DNA of 17,137 nt from Betaproteobacteria bacterium UBA5582. GTDB taxonomy: Bacteria > Pseudomonadota > Gammaproteobacteria > Burkholderiales > Rhodocyclaceae. The notes under the pieces were generated by a model. It searched no databases and was not told the DNA's origin. It worked only from the letters and a program-made list of their open reading frames with translations. This document shows positions 6,546 to 12,601 of the stretch, piece by piece. The translations under genes were made by a program, and so were the position numbers. How positions within the stretch are numbered: position 1 is the first letter of the stretch; each line of letters starts with the position of its first letter. The stretch spans positions 1 through 17,137 of the forward strand of contig DILW01000121.1 in the NCBI GenBank assembly GCA_002425245.1, written 5' to 3'.

Positions 6546-7063
6546 GGGCTTTCAGCCGCGTTGACGTCGCCGTCGTCTGGTTGATCTTCATCGCCATCTG
6601 TCAGGCTGGCCAGCGTCATCGATGCGGCCATATTTCGACACTTGGCAATGTCGACTTCGATTGCCTGGAGTACGTCACTACCAATCCCCGGCACCCGGCG
6701 GCGAACAAGCCCGGGGATCGTATCGAGGATCTTCCCGACCTTTACCCCAACGGCAGCAAGCACCATTTCCATGTCAGAGACTGGGGCCAGCTCGCCGCGC
6801 CGCTCAGCGTTCTGCATCGCCACCTTGTCGGCCTGCTCTTTGGCAAGGCGGGTGCGTTCTGCAATGAGTTCTGCCGAACCCTCTGGGGATGCTCGGCCGG
6901 CGGCAATCTCCCGAATGTGGCCGCAGTATTGATGCAGCCACTGCCTTGCACTACCGCCGGGAGAAAGAACGCCTCTGTTCAGTAGGCTCGAAACCGTCTG
7001 CTGGCTGACTCCGATCAACTCGCCAAAGTCTTCCTGGCTCATCTGGACATTGAGATTAACCAT
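6542..7063 (-). CDS. Terminase small subunit, Nu1-like DNA-packaging protein
   Basis: The 173-residue product fits the lambda Nu1/TerS family that recognises the packaging site and recruits the large terminase. An N-terminal helix-turn-helix spans about residues 8-32 (MSQEDFGELIGVSQQTVSSL). The middle carries the family-typical RTRLAKEQADKVAMQNAERR, and the segment VGVKVGKILDTIPGLVRRRV leads to an acidic tail. The ATG at 7063 is preceded by AGGGGGG, a strong ribosome site. No large subunit is encoded nearby. In PICI satellites a private small subunit redirects the helper's large terminase to satellite DNA, and the same role is inferred here. Confidence 0.85.
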   Translation of the reverse strand: MVNLNVQMSQEDFGELIGVSQQTVSSLLNRGVLSPGGSARQWLHQYCGHIREIAAGRASPEGSAELIAERTRLAKEQADKVAMQNAERRGELAPVSDMEMVLAAVGVKVGKILDTIPGLVRRRVPGIGSDVLQAIEVDIAKCRNMAASMTLASLTDGDEDQPDDGDVNAAESP

Positions 7064-7073
7064 ACAACCCCCC

Positions 7074-7154
7074 TTATGAATAGGATTTGACTAGAGAACA
7101 AACGGGGTGCGAATTACCCGCGCTAGGGGTGGCTGGGGAGGACCCGCGATTCAT
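7074..7154 (-). CDS. Possible 26-residue leader peptide before the small terminase gene
   Basis: A short reading frame, MNRGSSPATPSAGNSHPVCS and six more residues, starts at an ATG with a full AAGGAG (7163-7168) eight bases upstream and ends 10 bases before the small-terminase ATG. The ribosome site is unusually good for a random frame, but the peptide composition is unremarkable. It may be a leader peptide or chance. Confidence 0.25.
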   Translation of the reverse strand: MNRGSSPATPSAGNSHPVCSLVKSYS

Positions 7155-7292
7155 AGGCCGCACTCCTTGAGCATTTGGTTCATGTGCTTGTCCGGTGCCG
7201 TGGTATTGCTGGCGCTCGGCTGCCTCAATCCGCACCGACGACAACCAGCATCCGTTCAAACAAAGCAGCATGCTATCGGGCTGAAATGAAGC
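7155..7292. other. Non-coding stretch between the iteron array and the small terminase gene
   Basis: With the iterons and the possible leader peptide this makes up a 369-base gap without a convincing gene. This part shows no strong promoter, hairpin or repeat. It is a natural place for a packaging (cos/pac) site next to the small terminase gene, but I see no sequence that proves one. Confidence 0.3.
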
Positions 7293-7430
7293 GGGACATT
7301 TAGACCGGGACAGCGGGACAAATCGGGACAAATCGGGACAGCCCGAAAACCCAGGACCGGGACATAACGGGACACACCCCTTTAGGGGTGTCCCGTCCTG
7401 TCCCGCTGTCCCGCAGTGATGATGTGTCCC
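7293..7430. repeat. GGGACA iteron array with central dyad: probable replication origin
   Basis: Seven GGGACA copies on the plus strand start at 7293, 7307, 7315, 7325, 7335, 7359 and 7369. Four inverted copies (TGTCCC) start at 7389, 7399, 7407 and 7425. Many are exactly 10 bases apart, one helical turn. The two orientations meet at a perfect 7-bp hairpin, ACACCCC (7374-7380), loop TTTA, GGGGTGT (7385-7391). Copies 6 and 7 mirror copies 8 and 9 around it. The array begins three bases after the helicase stop. Iterons plus a dyad beside primase and helicase genes are the usual form of a satellite or plasmid origin. Confidence 0.8.
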
Positions 7431-7432
7431 GC

Positions 7433-8491
7433 TCATGTCTCGGTCACCAATGAATGGAAGTAGAGACTCCAGCCCCGATTGAAAGCCTTGCGTTTGGCTT
7501 CTTTGTCGTCGCTTGGGTACAGTGCATAAAAGGATGTGCGAACAATTTCCTTCTGATTGCTGCCGCATACATCCACCGCCTTGCGGATGTAATCGAGCGC
7601 CTTGCTGCCGCGCTCGGCGCCAGGTGCATCTTGGCTGATGCCATGGCCGTCAAGCTTGACTAGCACGGCCGATGAATCCGGCCGGCCTTTGGCGTCCAGT
7701 AGATCAAGCTCCACGCCACGCAGAGCGAAGCGCTGAGGCTCAGGCGATGCAGCATCCTTCATCTTCGTGCAGGACAGCAGCCGGGTTTTGTCAGCTTCAA
7801 CGGTGACGCAGAACTCATGATCCATCGCCGCTTTAATCGAGGATGAACCGCGGCTTCTGTCCGCCTTGCTGTGCCCGCTGTGATGGACGATGACCACCGC
7901 GGCGCCAAGCTCATGGCGCATTACGTCGATGTGATTCAGGAACTGCCCGAAGTCGGCGGCGCTGTTCTCGTCGCCGCCGCCAAAGTTCCGGTGCAAGGTG
8001 TCAATCACTATCAGGGCCGGCTTGCCATTTGCCTTGGTCAATTCCCTCACTGCCTGGATGACATCCTTGGCGCTCTCGGCATCCATCAGGGCGGCCGGAC
8101 GATCAGAGAAGAACAGCGGCGACCCGCTGATTGATGCCTCGTTCATGATCTCCCAAGCGCGAAGGCGGCGACAGAAACCGCCGAAGCCTTCGCCGGCCAG
8201 AAAGAAGACCGGGCCTGCCACGGTCTCAAGGTCGCTCCAGCGCTTACCGGTGGCGATGCTGCAAGCCCAATCGATGACGAAGAAGGATTTGCCGGCTGTC
8301 GATTCTCCGAAGACAAGCGATATGCTGTTTTCTTGAATGAATCCATCGATCAACCATGGCGCCGGCTTGTAGTTCTTGAACATTTCATCGACGCGGACAA
8401 AGCGCAGCCTGTTGCGCTCGACTTTGTTCATCCGGCTGTCCAGATCAACAAGCCCACTCGGCAGGGTAATGATGGGCGCCTCATGCGGCAT
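7433..8491 (-). CDS. RepA-like AAA-family replicative helicase (RecA fold)
   Basis: The 352-residue product has a Walker A motif GESTAGKS at 62-69, Walker B LIVID at about 160-164, and the VVIVHHSGH sensor segment at 199-207, followed by RSRGSSSI. These mark the hexameric RepA/AAA_25 helicase group found on plasmids, prophages and satellites. The C-terminal part is likely a winged-helix or adaptor region. The start at 8491 (MPHEAPII) is supported by AGGGGA upstream and an 11-base overlap with the primase stop. The frame is open further upstream, but that would run deep into the primase gene. It presumably unwinds the adjacent iteron origin. Confidence 0.88.
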   Translation of the reverse strand: MPHEAPIITLPSGLVDLDSRMNKVERNRLRFVRVDEMFKNYKPAPWLIDGFIQENSISLVFGESTAGKSFFVIDWACSIATGKRWSDLETVAGPVFFLAGEGFGGFCRRLRAWEIMNEASISGSPLFFSDRPAALMDAESAKDVIQAVRELTKANGKPALIVIDTLHRNFGGGDENSAADFGQFLNHIDVMRHELGAAVVIVHHSGHSKADRSRGSSSIKAAMDHEFCVTVEADKTRLLSCTKMKDAASPEPQRFALRGVELDLLDAKGRPDSSAVLVKLDGHGISQDAPGAERGSKALDYIRKAVDVCGSNQKEIVRTSFYALYPSDDKEAKRKAFNRGWSLYFHSLVTET

Positions 8492-9506
8492 TGCATTCCC
8501 CTTGCGCCGTGTGGAGATGATGCAGCAGGTCGTCATTCCAGTCGTTACCGTGCTCGGGCCTGACGATCCAGGCGGCAACACCATCATTGACCAGCCGGCC
8601 GGCCAGGCGTTGCGCGGCACGCTCGCCGGCCGGGTCGTTGTCGGCGGCGATATACACCCGCTCTACCCCCTCAGGGATCCACACTGAAGGCATGAGCGAC
8701 GCGGACAAGGCAGCCCAGCACGGACAGCCGGTCAGCCGCGTGAAAGCAAGGGCGGTTTCAATACCCTCCGCAATCGCCAGGCGATCCCCGTCTGGCTTAC
8801 CCAGGCGAACAGCGGCGCCGGAAAGCTCGCCGGCCTTCATGAGTTTCTTGGACGGAAGCCCGTCGACAGAAAACTTCCGACCATCTTGTTCAAGATAGAT
8901 TCGATGCAGGCCGGCGCCCATGCCGTCAGGCCGTTGAATCCTGGCGATCAAAGCGGGAAAGCGACCAATGAATTCAGGTTGCCCGTCATCGCCTTGCTTC
9001 CAGTACGGAAGGGCAGGATGAAAGCGCAGGGAATCAGCCTCGGCAGGAATGAGCAAGCCACGCCGATGCAGGTACATTCCGGGCGGGTTCGCAATGGTGA
9101 CCGGCTTGCCTTCGTGCCAGGCTCGCGCCGCTTTTTCCTTTACCTTCAGCCAGTCGGCAGCAGGGGCAGGCGGCGGCGCAGTCGGCCGGGTGATGGGTGT
9201 TCGGTATTCGCCGCCACCATCAGCCAGCCCAAGGGCTTGCGCAACATGCCGCGTGGCGGTTTTGAAGTCACAGGCAAGCACATGCTGAATTAGGGCGAAT
9301 CCATCGCCGCCGCCATTCTCGTGACCACGACAGGAAAACGCGCCAACTTCAGACTTGCGATTGAACTGGAAGCGATCATGCCCGCCACAGCCAGGGCATG
9401 GACCGTTCTTGCCTGTAAGGGCATCGCTGCCGATGATCTTGGTCAGGACTTCAAGCCAGTGACCACGTGTGGCCAGGCGGATATCGTCAAACGATTGGTG
9501 CTTCAT
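8481..9506 (-). CDS. Zinc-ribbon/Toprim primase, P4 alpha N-terminus type
   Basis: The 341-residue product starts with a zinc ribbon, with cysteines at 37 and 40 (CPGCGGHDRF) and CRGH at about 59-62, as in the primase domain of P4 alpha. A middle linker follows, then a Toprim domain with the EG motif at 247-248 (AIAEGIETAL) and DNDPAG at 289-294. It would make RNA primers at the element's origin. Unlike P4 alpha it lacks the helicase part, which is encoded by the next, overlapping gene. I chose the ATG at 9506 (MKHQSFDDIRLATRGHW), the usual N-terminus of this family, instead of an open frame starting at 9560. Confidence 0.9.
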   Translation of the reverse strand: MKHQSFDDIRLATRGHWLEVLTKIIGSDALTGKNGPCPGCGGHDRFQFNRKSEVGAFSCRGHENGGGDGFALIQHVLACDFKTATRHVAQALGLADGGGEYRTPITRPTAPPPAPAADWLKVKEKAARAWHEGKPVTIANPPGMYLHRRGLLIPAEADSLRFHPALPYWKQGDDGQPEFIGRFPALIARIQRPDGMGAGLHRIYLEQDGRKFSVDGLPSKKLMKAGELSGAAVRLGKPDGDRLAIAEGIETALAFTRLTGCPCWAALSASLMPSVWIPEGVERVYIAADNDPAGERAAQRLAGRLVNDGVAAWIVRPEHGNDWNDDLLHHLHTAQGECNAA

Positions 9507-9714
9507 TTGCTGCACCGCCTCTCCCGGCTTGTATCGCTGCCATCCTGGCCCACAGTTCACCCTTGGCCTTGCGGTAAGCAGCCTTTGCCGTCTCTTCCGT
9601 CTTTTTGGCTTGCGTTAGTTGGAACCTAGCCCTGCCCAGGGCTACGCTTGCCCGGTGCAAGCTCATTTCCAACTGGTGCAGGGTGCGCGGTTCTTTTTTG
9701 CGGGTGGTGGTCAT
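9487..9714 (-). CDS. Small basic coiled-coil protein upstream of the primase
   Basis: The product has 75 residues and is not recognised. It is basic at the N-terminus (MTTTRKKEPRTL) and then forms one long helix rich in A, Q, K and R (ALGRARFQLTQAKKTEETAK). Its ATG overlaps the stop of the excisionase-like gene in an ATGA arrangement. Its end overlaps the primase start by 20 bases, so it is firmly embedded in the operon. That embedding is the main evidence that it is real. A replication accessory or DNA-binding role is possible but not shown. Confidence 0.65.
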   Translation of the reverse strand: MTTTRKKEPRTLHQLEMSLHRASVALGRARFQLTQAKKTEETAKAAYRKAKGELWARMAAIQAGRGGAANEAPIV

Positions 9715-9944
9715 GCGCCGCCCCGCTCTGCTTGGGCCATGATGCGCTGGTACTCAGGCCAGAAGCGGGTTTTGTGCAGGAAAATATGCACCCCAACTCG
9801 GGCCATTGCTCCGGCCTCGATCAATTCCTTTTGGATTGGCCGGGTGTGGTAGTGCAACATTTTGTCACTACCGAATACGGGTTTGCCGTATTCAAGAAAC
9901 CACGTCTTTAGCGGTAAAAAATCAACGGGTCTTGTTTCGGTCAT
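9711..9944 (-). CDS. Excisionase/AlpA-like small DNA-binding protein
   Basis: This 77-residue protein has the look of small winged-helix excisionases. LPLKTWFLEYGKPVFGSDKM leads into YHTRPIQKELIEAGAM, then RVGVHIFLHKTRFWPEY. It precedes the replication genes, the place where AlpA or Xis-type regulators sit in proteobacterial satellites. The ATG at 9944 has GGAG at nine bases, and that site lies in one arm of an 11-bp inverted repeat (9949-9998), so its translation or transcription is probably controlled there. Likely roles are excision with the integrase and activation of the operon. The family assignment is by pattern only. Confidence 0.6.
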   Translation of the reverse strand: MTETRPVDFLPLKTWFLEYGKPVFGSDKMLHYHTRPIQKELIEAGAMARVGVHIFLHKTRFWPEYQRIMAQAERGGA

Positions 9945-9948
9945 TTTC

Positions 9949-9998
9949 TATTCTCCAAATTAGCGTCCGGCTGGCGGCTTGGGACGGTTTGGAGAATA
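9949..9998. promoter_or_regulatory. Long-range inverted repeat covering the ribosome site of the excisionase-like gene
   Basis: TATTCTCCAAA (9949-9959) and TTTGGAGAATA (9988-9998) are perfect 11-bp inverted copies separated by 28 bases. In the minus-strand RNA the arm nearest the gene contains the GGAG ribosome site, four bases before the ATG. Pairing of the arms would hide it. A dyad operator for a regulator is the other reading. Confidence 0.7.
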
Positions 9999-10038
9999 TC
10001 GATTCAAATCATGGTGTTAAATTCACCAGGTGACGACA

Positions 10039-10066
10039 AATATATATTAATCGTGATGAAGGGTAA
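10039..10066 (-). promoter_or_regulatory. Candidate promoter of the control/replication operon
   Basis: On the minus strand TTACCC (10061-10066) and TATATT (10039-10044) are separated by 16 bases within an AT-rich island, the most AT-rich spot of the element. Just downstream is the dyad TGGTG-TTAAATT-CACCA (10013-10029), a plausible operator. The -35 match is only fair. Confidence 0.4.
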
Positions 10067-10729
10067 TTACTTTGGGCGTCCGGCTTTGAACTTAAGGGCA
10101 GGAACGACCTCTTTTGCCCATTTCTTCAGTGTGGTGTGCGGTATGTGAGCCAAGGATGGTTCGTAGCCTTCGATGTTCAGCAGGTCACAGATATTCGATA
10201 TTTCTCGGCCACCTTCAACGCAGCATTGAACATGCTGCTGCCAGGAAGATTTTTGTTTCTGATCACCCCGAAAACTAAGCGCGTGTTTTGCAGCTTCTGT
10301 GCGAATTTTTTTAGCCAGTTCACTCGAGACGTGCTTACTTAGCATCTCCCCAAAATCTTGGAGCATGGCCGCGAATTGAAGCGCCTGAGCAGCTTCGACG
10401 GCTGCTGTTACGCACTCGCCGAGGTTGTCTCCGTCATCAATGATATCAACCGCATATTCGAAGCGTTCGAGCGCAAATACGGCCGCTTCGGTGAGATCGT
10501 TTGGTCGATATTTTTGAGAGCCTGCGTAGCGCAACGCTTCATCAGCGGACGTGAATTTAATTCCTGTTCCCTGAGAAAAAACGCGGAGCGCCGATTCCTT
10601 CAATTGGTTTAACTTGCCGAATGCCGTGTTCACGTAGCGCTCCTTCGCAGCGCCCCTCAAAAGATGCCACCCCAGGCGGGTGAAGGTTTCCCGCTTTTCG
10701 GTTCGCGGGCCTAGGGGTGGCGTGCTCAT
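10067..10729 (-). CDS. Unrecognised protein with C-terminal helix-turn-helix-like segment
   Basis: The 220-residue product matches no family I know. It starts MSTPPLGPRTEKRETFTRLG. Its middle is helical, with a pair of alanine-rich helices near residues 80-130 (ECVTAAVEAAQALQFAAMLQ). The C-terminus has a segment resembling a recognition helix (HIPHTTLKKWAKEVVP) followed by a basic GRPK tail. It is separated by 19 bases from the upstream gene. Base composition is more AT-rich than the flanking genes, a sign of separate origin. It lies between integrase and control region, a usual place for satellite cargo, including anti-phage genes. A regulatory role is equally possible. Confidence 0.75.
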   Translation of the reverse strand: MSTPPLGPRTEKRETFTRLGWHLLRGAAKERYVNTAFGKLNQLKESALRVFSQGTGIKFTSADEALRYAGSQKYRPNDLTEAAVFALERFEYAVDIIDDGDNLGECVTAAVEAAQALQFAAMLQDFGEMLSKHVSSELAKKIRTEAAKHALSFRGDQKQKSSWQQHVQCCVEGGREISNICDLLNIEGYEPSLAHIPHTTLKKWAKEVVPALKFKAGRPK

Positions 10730-10748
10730 TTTAGCCTTTTGTCATCGC

Positions 10749-11516
10749 TTACCGGGCGTGCGGACCGGCCGGCGGGAGGGTAAAGGTAGGTACAAACTTC
10801 GGGCGGCACCAAACAAGACGCAGGCTTGCCCGGCGCTGAATAGCCTGTGCTTCCATTTCCTGTCGAAGGTGCCGGTCAATACGTGGTGCCCTTGGCAATG
10901 CTTTCATGCGGGCTTCCCATGCGTTGCGGCGGGACCAATAATCTGCACGCCTTTTTTCTCCTACTTCTTCGGGCACGGTGATGCTGACTTCAAAATGATT
11001 CTTGCTGATTTTTTTGACGACCATCGTACCGGCTGAATTCGCTTGGTGTCGGGCTTTCTGGCCGCCACTTTTTGGCGTTGTGCCGTCTGCGTAAAATGTT
11101 TGGCTCATGGCACACATCCCGGGCATACCAGGAAAACGACCTGCAGGGACAAGGCCAGAAGCAGTAAGCGCCTCGGCGGTACCTCGATATTCGTCATGCC
11201 ATGTGTTTTCTCTGAACAATACGCCGGCGGCGTATGGGTGCCAGTCTTCTTCTCCCCATGCTGATTGGCGTTCTGGATGCTCGATTCTTGCGATGTAGGG
11301 AAAGTCTCCCCATGTGCAAATTTTCAATTCGCACGCAAACCCCCTGGGGTCTTCGGTTTTTACGGTTTTTTTGTTAGCCCCCGGCTCGCCTGGGAAAGGC
11401 TTGCCAACACCGATGCCCATGCGCTGGAGGACTTCCTTCCCTCCATAAATCACGTCTCCCCAAGGGAGCTCTTCGTAGCTGTAGCCTAGACCGTCGGCCG
11501 TATAAAAGACTTTCAT
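10749..11516 (-). CDS. Unrecognised protein coupled to the integrase gene
   Basis: The 255-residue product belongs to no family I recognise. The N-terminal half is rich in aromatic residues and glycine (MKVFYTADGLGYSYEELPWG; WGEEDWHPYAAG), without membrane segments. The C-terminal third is basic, with AWEARMKALPRAPRIDRHLR and a tail of arginine, tryptophan and proline. The ATG at 11516 has AGGGG seven bases before it; an ATG at 11522 overlaps the integrase stop (ATGA) and is the alternative. It must be co-transcribed with int. No catalytic motif stands out. Position makes it a cargo or integration-accessory candidate. Confidence 0.78.
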   Translation of the reverse strand: MKVFYTADGLGYSYEELPWGDVIYGGKEVLQRMGIGVGKPFPGEPGANKKTVKTEDPRGFACELKICTWGDFPYIARIEHPERQSAWGEEDWHPYAAGVLFRENTWHDEYRGTAEALTASGLVPAGRFPGMPGMCAMSQTFYADGTTPKSGGQKARHQANSAGTMVVKKISKNHFEVSITVPEEVGEKRRADYWSRRNAWEARMKALPRAPRIDRHLRQEMEAQAIQRRASLRLVWCRPKFVPTFTLPPAGPHAR

Positions 11517-11518
11517 AA

Positions 11519-12409
11519 TCATGCCCCTGCAAAAACGTTGTTGATGGTTTTGGCGCGTCCCTTGATGCACAGATGGCTGTAACGGCGGGTCATCGCCAGG
11601 GTACGGTGGCCAGCGTGTTCGGCGATGGCGAGGATATCGACGCCGGCCTGTGCAAGGCGCGAGCAGCTTGTATGCCGCAGGGTGTGGAAGGTGACGCCCT
11701 CAAGCCCCGCCAGCTTGCAAGCCTCGGCAAAGCTGTGGCGGAAGTCGTGGGGCACGTTTTCACGGTTGCCAACGAAGATCAGGTCATCTTCCATCGTTCG
11801 AACGCGGCGCATTCGCCGGAATTCCGCTACCAGGTCGGGCGTGATTGGTGAAACGTGGGCGTCTCCGTTCTTGGTCCGCTCGACGCGGACATGCGGCGCA
11901 TCGGTATCGAGAATGACATCACCCCAGCGCAGGCCGAGCAGGGCGCCACGGCGCAAGCCGGTGACGATGGCCAGGCGAATGATCAGCGGCAGCAGCACCC
12001 AGGTCTGCAGCCGCGCGGCATCCATGAGGCGCTGTTCTTCCTCTGCACTCAGGAAACGCACCTTGCCGGGGTGTTCCTCGTGCTGGGGGATATCGGCAAA
12101 GGGTGAAGTCCAGCCGCGCGGCAACAGGCGTTTCTGCCGGGCAAAGCGGATCATCGATTGCATTGCCATCCGGTAACGGTTGATCGTTGGCCCGGATCGG
12201 GGCTTGCCGCTGTTGCTTGGGGTTGCTTCGAGCTCGGCCAGAACGCGGTCGACGTCCTCAGGCGTTAAGTCAGCCAGGGGCGTTGCACCCAGGCGATCCA
12301 CCCAATACTGCAGGCGGGGTTTGTACATACGGTCGCGCACCGGAGTGAGCGACAGGAAAACCGCCGCGATTTCCGCGACTGTTTCGGGAGTTTTGAAACC
12401 ATTCTGCAT
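11519..12409 (-). CDS. int: Tyrosine-family site-specific integrase
   Basis: The 296-residue product has the tyrosine-recombinase layout: an N-terminal arm and core-binding region (about residues 1-115) and a catalytic domain. Catalytic residues are R153 in TGLRRGALLGLRW, K180 in RTKNG, H242 and R245 in HTLRH, H268 in AGHRTL, and Y277 in TRRYSH. The start at 12409 is set by GGAGG eight bases upstream; an upstream in-frame codon at 12463 is less likely. The gene is 65 bases downstream of the tRNA-Leu gene on the same strand. It would recombine attP with the tRNA-Leu 3' end and, with an excisionase, reverse this. It is shorter than P4-type integrases and closer to phage integrases of about 300-350 residues. 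Confidence 0.95.
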   Translation of the reverse strand: MQNGFKTPETVAEIAAVFLSLTPVRDRMYKPRLQYWVDRLGATPLADLTPEDVDRVLAELEATPSNSGKPRSGPTINRYRMAMQSMIRFARQKRLLPRGWTSPFADIPQHEEHPGKVRFLSAEEEQRLMDAARLQTWVLLPLIIRLAIVTGLRRGALLGLRWGDVILDTDAPHVRVERTKNGDAHVSPITPDLVAEFRRMRRVRTMEDDLIFVGNRENVPHDFRHSFAEACKLAGLEGVTFHTLRHTSCSRLAQAGVDILAIAEHAGHRTLAMTRRYSHLCIKGRAKTINNVFAGA

Positions 12410-12411
12410 TT

Positions 12412-12450
12412 GGACATCCTCCAAATCCGCATCGGATTGAAAAAATGTCC
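12412..12450. promoter_or_regulatory. Nested palindrome in the int leader enclosing the ribosome site
   Basis: The 39 bases have a symmetric plan: GGACAT (12412-12417) pairs with ATGTCC (12445-12450), and inside it AATCCG (12424-12429) pairs with CGGATT (12433-12438) around CAT. The six bases between the arms hold the int ribosome site GGAGG on one side and a U-rich run on the other, which can form G-U pairs. An alternative small hairpin, TTTGGA with TCCAAA, also covers GGAGG. It may be an SD-hiding RNA fold or an integrase/repressor site. Confidence 0.6.
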
Positions 12451-12474
12451 CAACGGCCGCCAAGCCTTGTCAGA

Positions 12475-12559
12475 TGGTGCCCCGAGCCAGACTCGAACTG
12501 GCACGCCTTTCGGCGGCGGATTTTGAATCCGCTGCGTCTACCGATTCCGCCATCGGGGC
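12475..12559 (-). tRNA. tRNA-Leu(CAA)
   Basis: This 85-base gene folds as a class II tRNA. The acceptor stem GCCCCGA pairs with TCGGGGC, and the anticodon stem GCGGA/TCCGC encloses the loop TTCAAAA, giving anticodon CAA (reads UUG). A long variable arm follows, then the T arm GCCAG-TTCGAGT-CTGGC and an encoded CCA end. The 3' part (12475-12530) was supplied by the integrated element and restores the full gene. It is transcribed toward the integrase. Confidence 0.97.
12481..12530. repeat. attR: 50-bp direct repeat inside tRNA-Leu
   Basis: This is identical to 3583-3632. It marks the right boundary of the element. The bases from 12531 on (5' part of the tRNA) are host sequence. Confidence 0.9.
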
Positions 12560-12572
12560 GAATGGAGCGCGG

Positions 12573-12601
12573 ATTATCCCCGAATCACTTCTTTGGTTCA
12601 A
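12573..12601 (-). promoter_or_regulatory. Sigma-70 promoter of tRNA-Leu
   Basis: On the minus strand TTGAAC (12596-12601) and GATAAT (12573-12578) are separated by exactly 17 bases. The predicted start lies about seven bases upstream of the tRNA 5' end at 12559. The -35 is inside the last codons of the Rap1a-like gene. Confidence 0.78.

Larger units (their letters stand above)
3583..12530 (-). mobile_element. tRNA-Leu-integrated phage satellite (PICI-like) with its own capsid and small terminase genes
   Basis: The element is bounded by exact 50-bp direct repeats (3583-3632 and 12481-12530) that are tRNA-Leu sequence. A tyrosine integrase lies next to the intact tRNA. Its genes are all on the minus strand and fall into modules: integration (int), two accessory unknowns, control (excisionase-like), replication (primase, helicase, iterons), packaging and capsid (small terminase, major capsid protein) and a terminal regulator set (sigma region 4, zinc ribbon). 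I find no large terminase, portal, protease, tail, lysis or conjugation gene. The size, tRNA site, AlpA/Xis-like protein, primase and small terminase fit satellites such as PICIs. A degraded prophage is the main alternative, but the intact overlapping genes argue against decay. Confidence 0.85.

Noticed and set aside
7293..7430. CRISPR array as explanation for the repeats
   Set aside because: The repeat unit is six bases, occurs in both orientations and is spaced by helical turns; there are no spacers or cas genes.
7074..7568. 164-codon minus-strand frame covering the iteron region
   Set aside because: It reads through GGGACA repeats and the helicase end out of frame and has no ribosome site; only its last 26 codons, with AAGGAG upstream, deserve a mention.
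12409..12463. Upstream integrase start at 12463
   Set aside because: In frame, but the GGAGG eight bases before 12409 and the palindrome in the leader argue for the shorter form.
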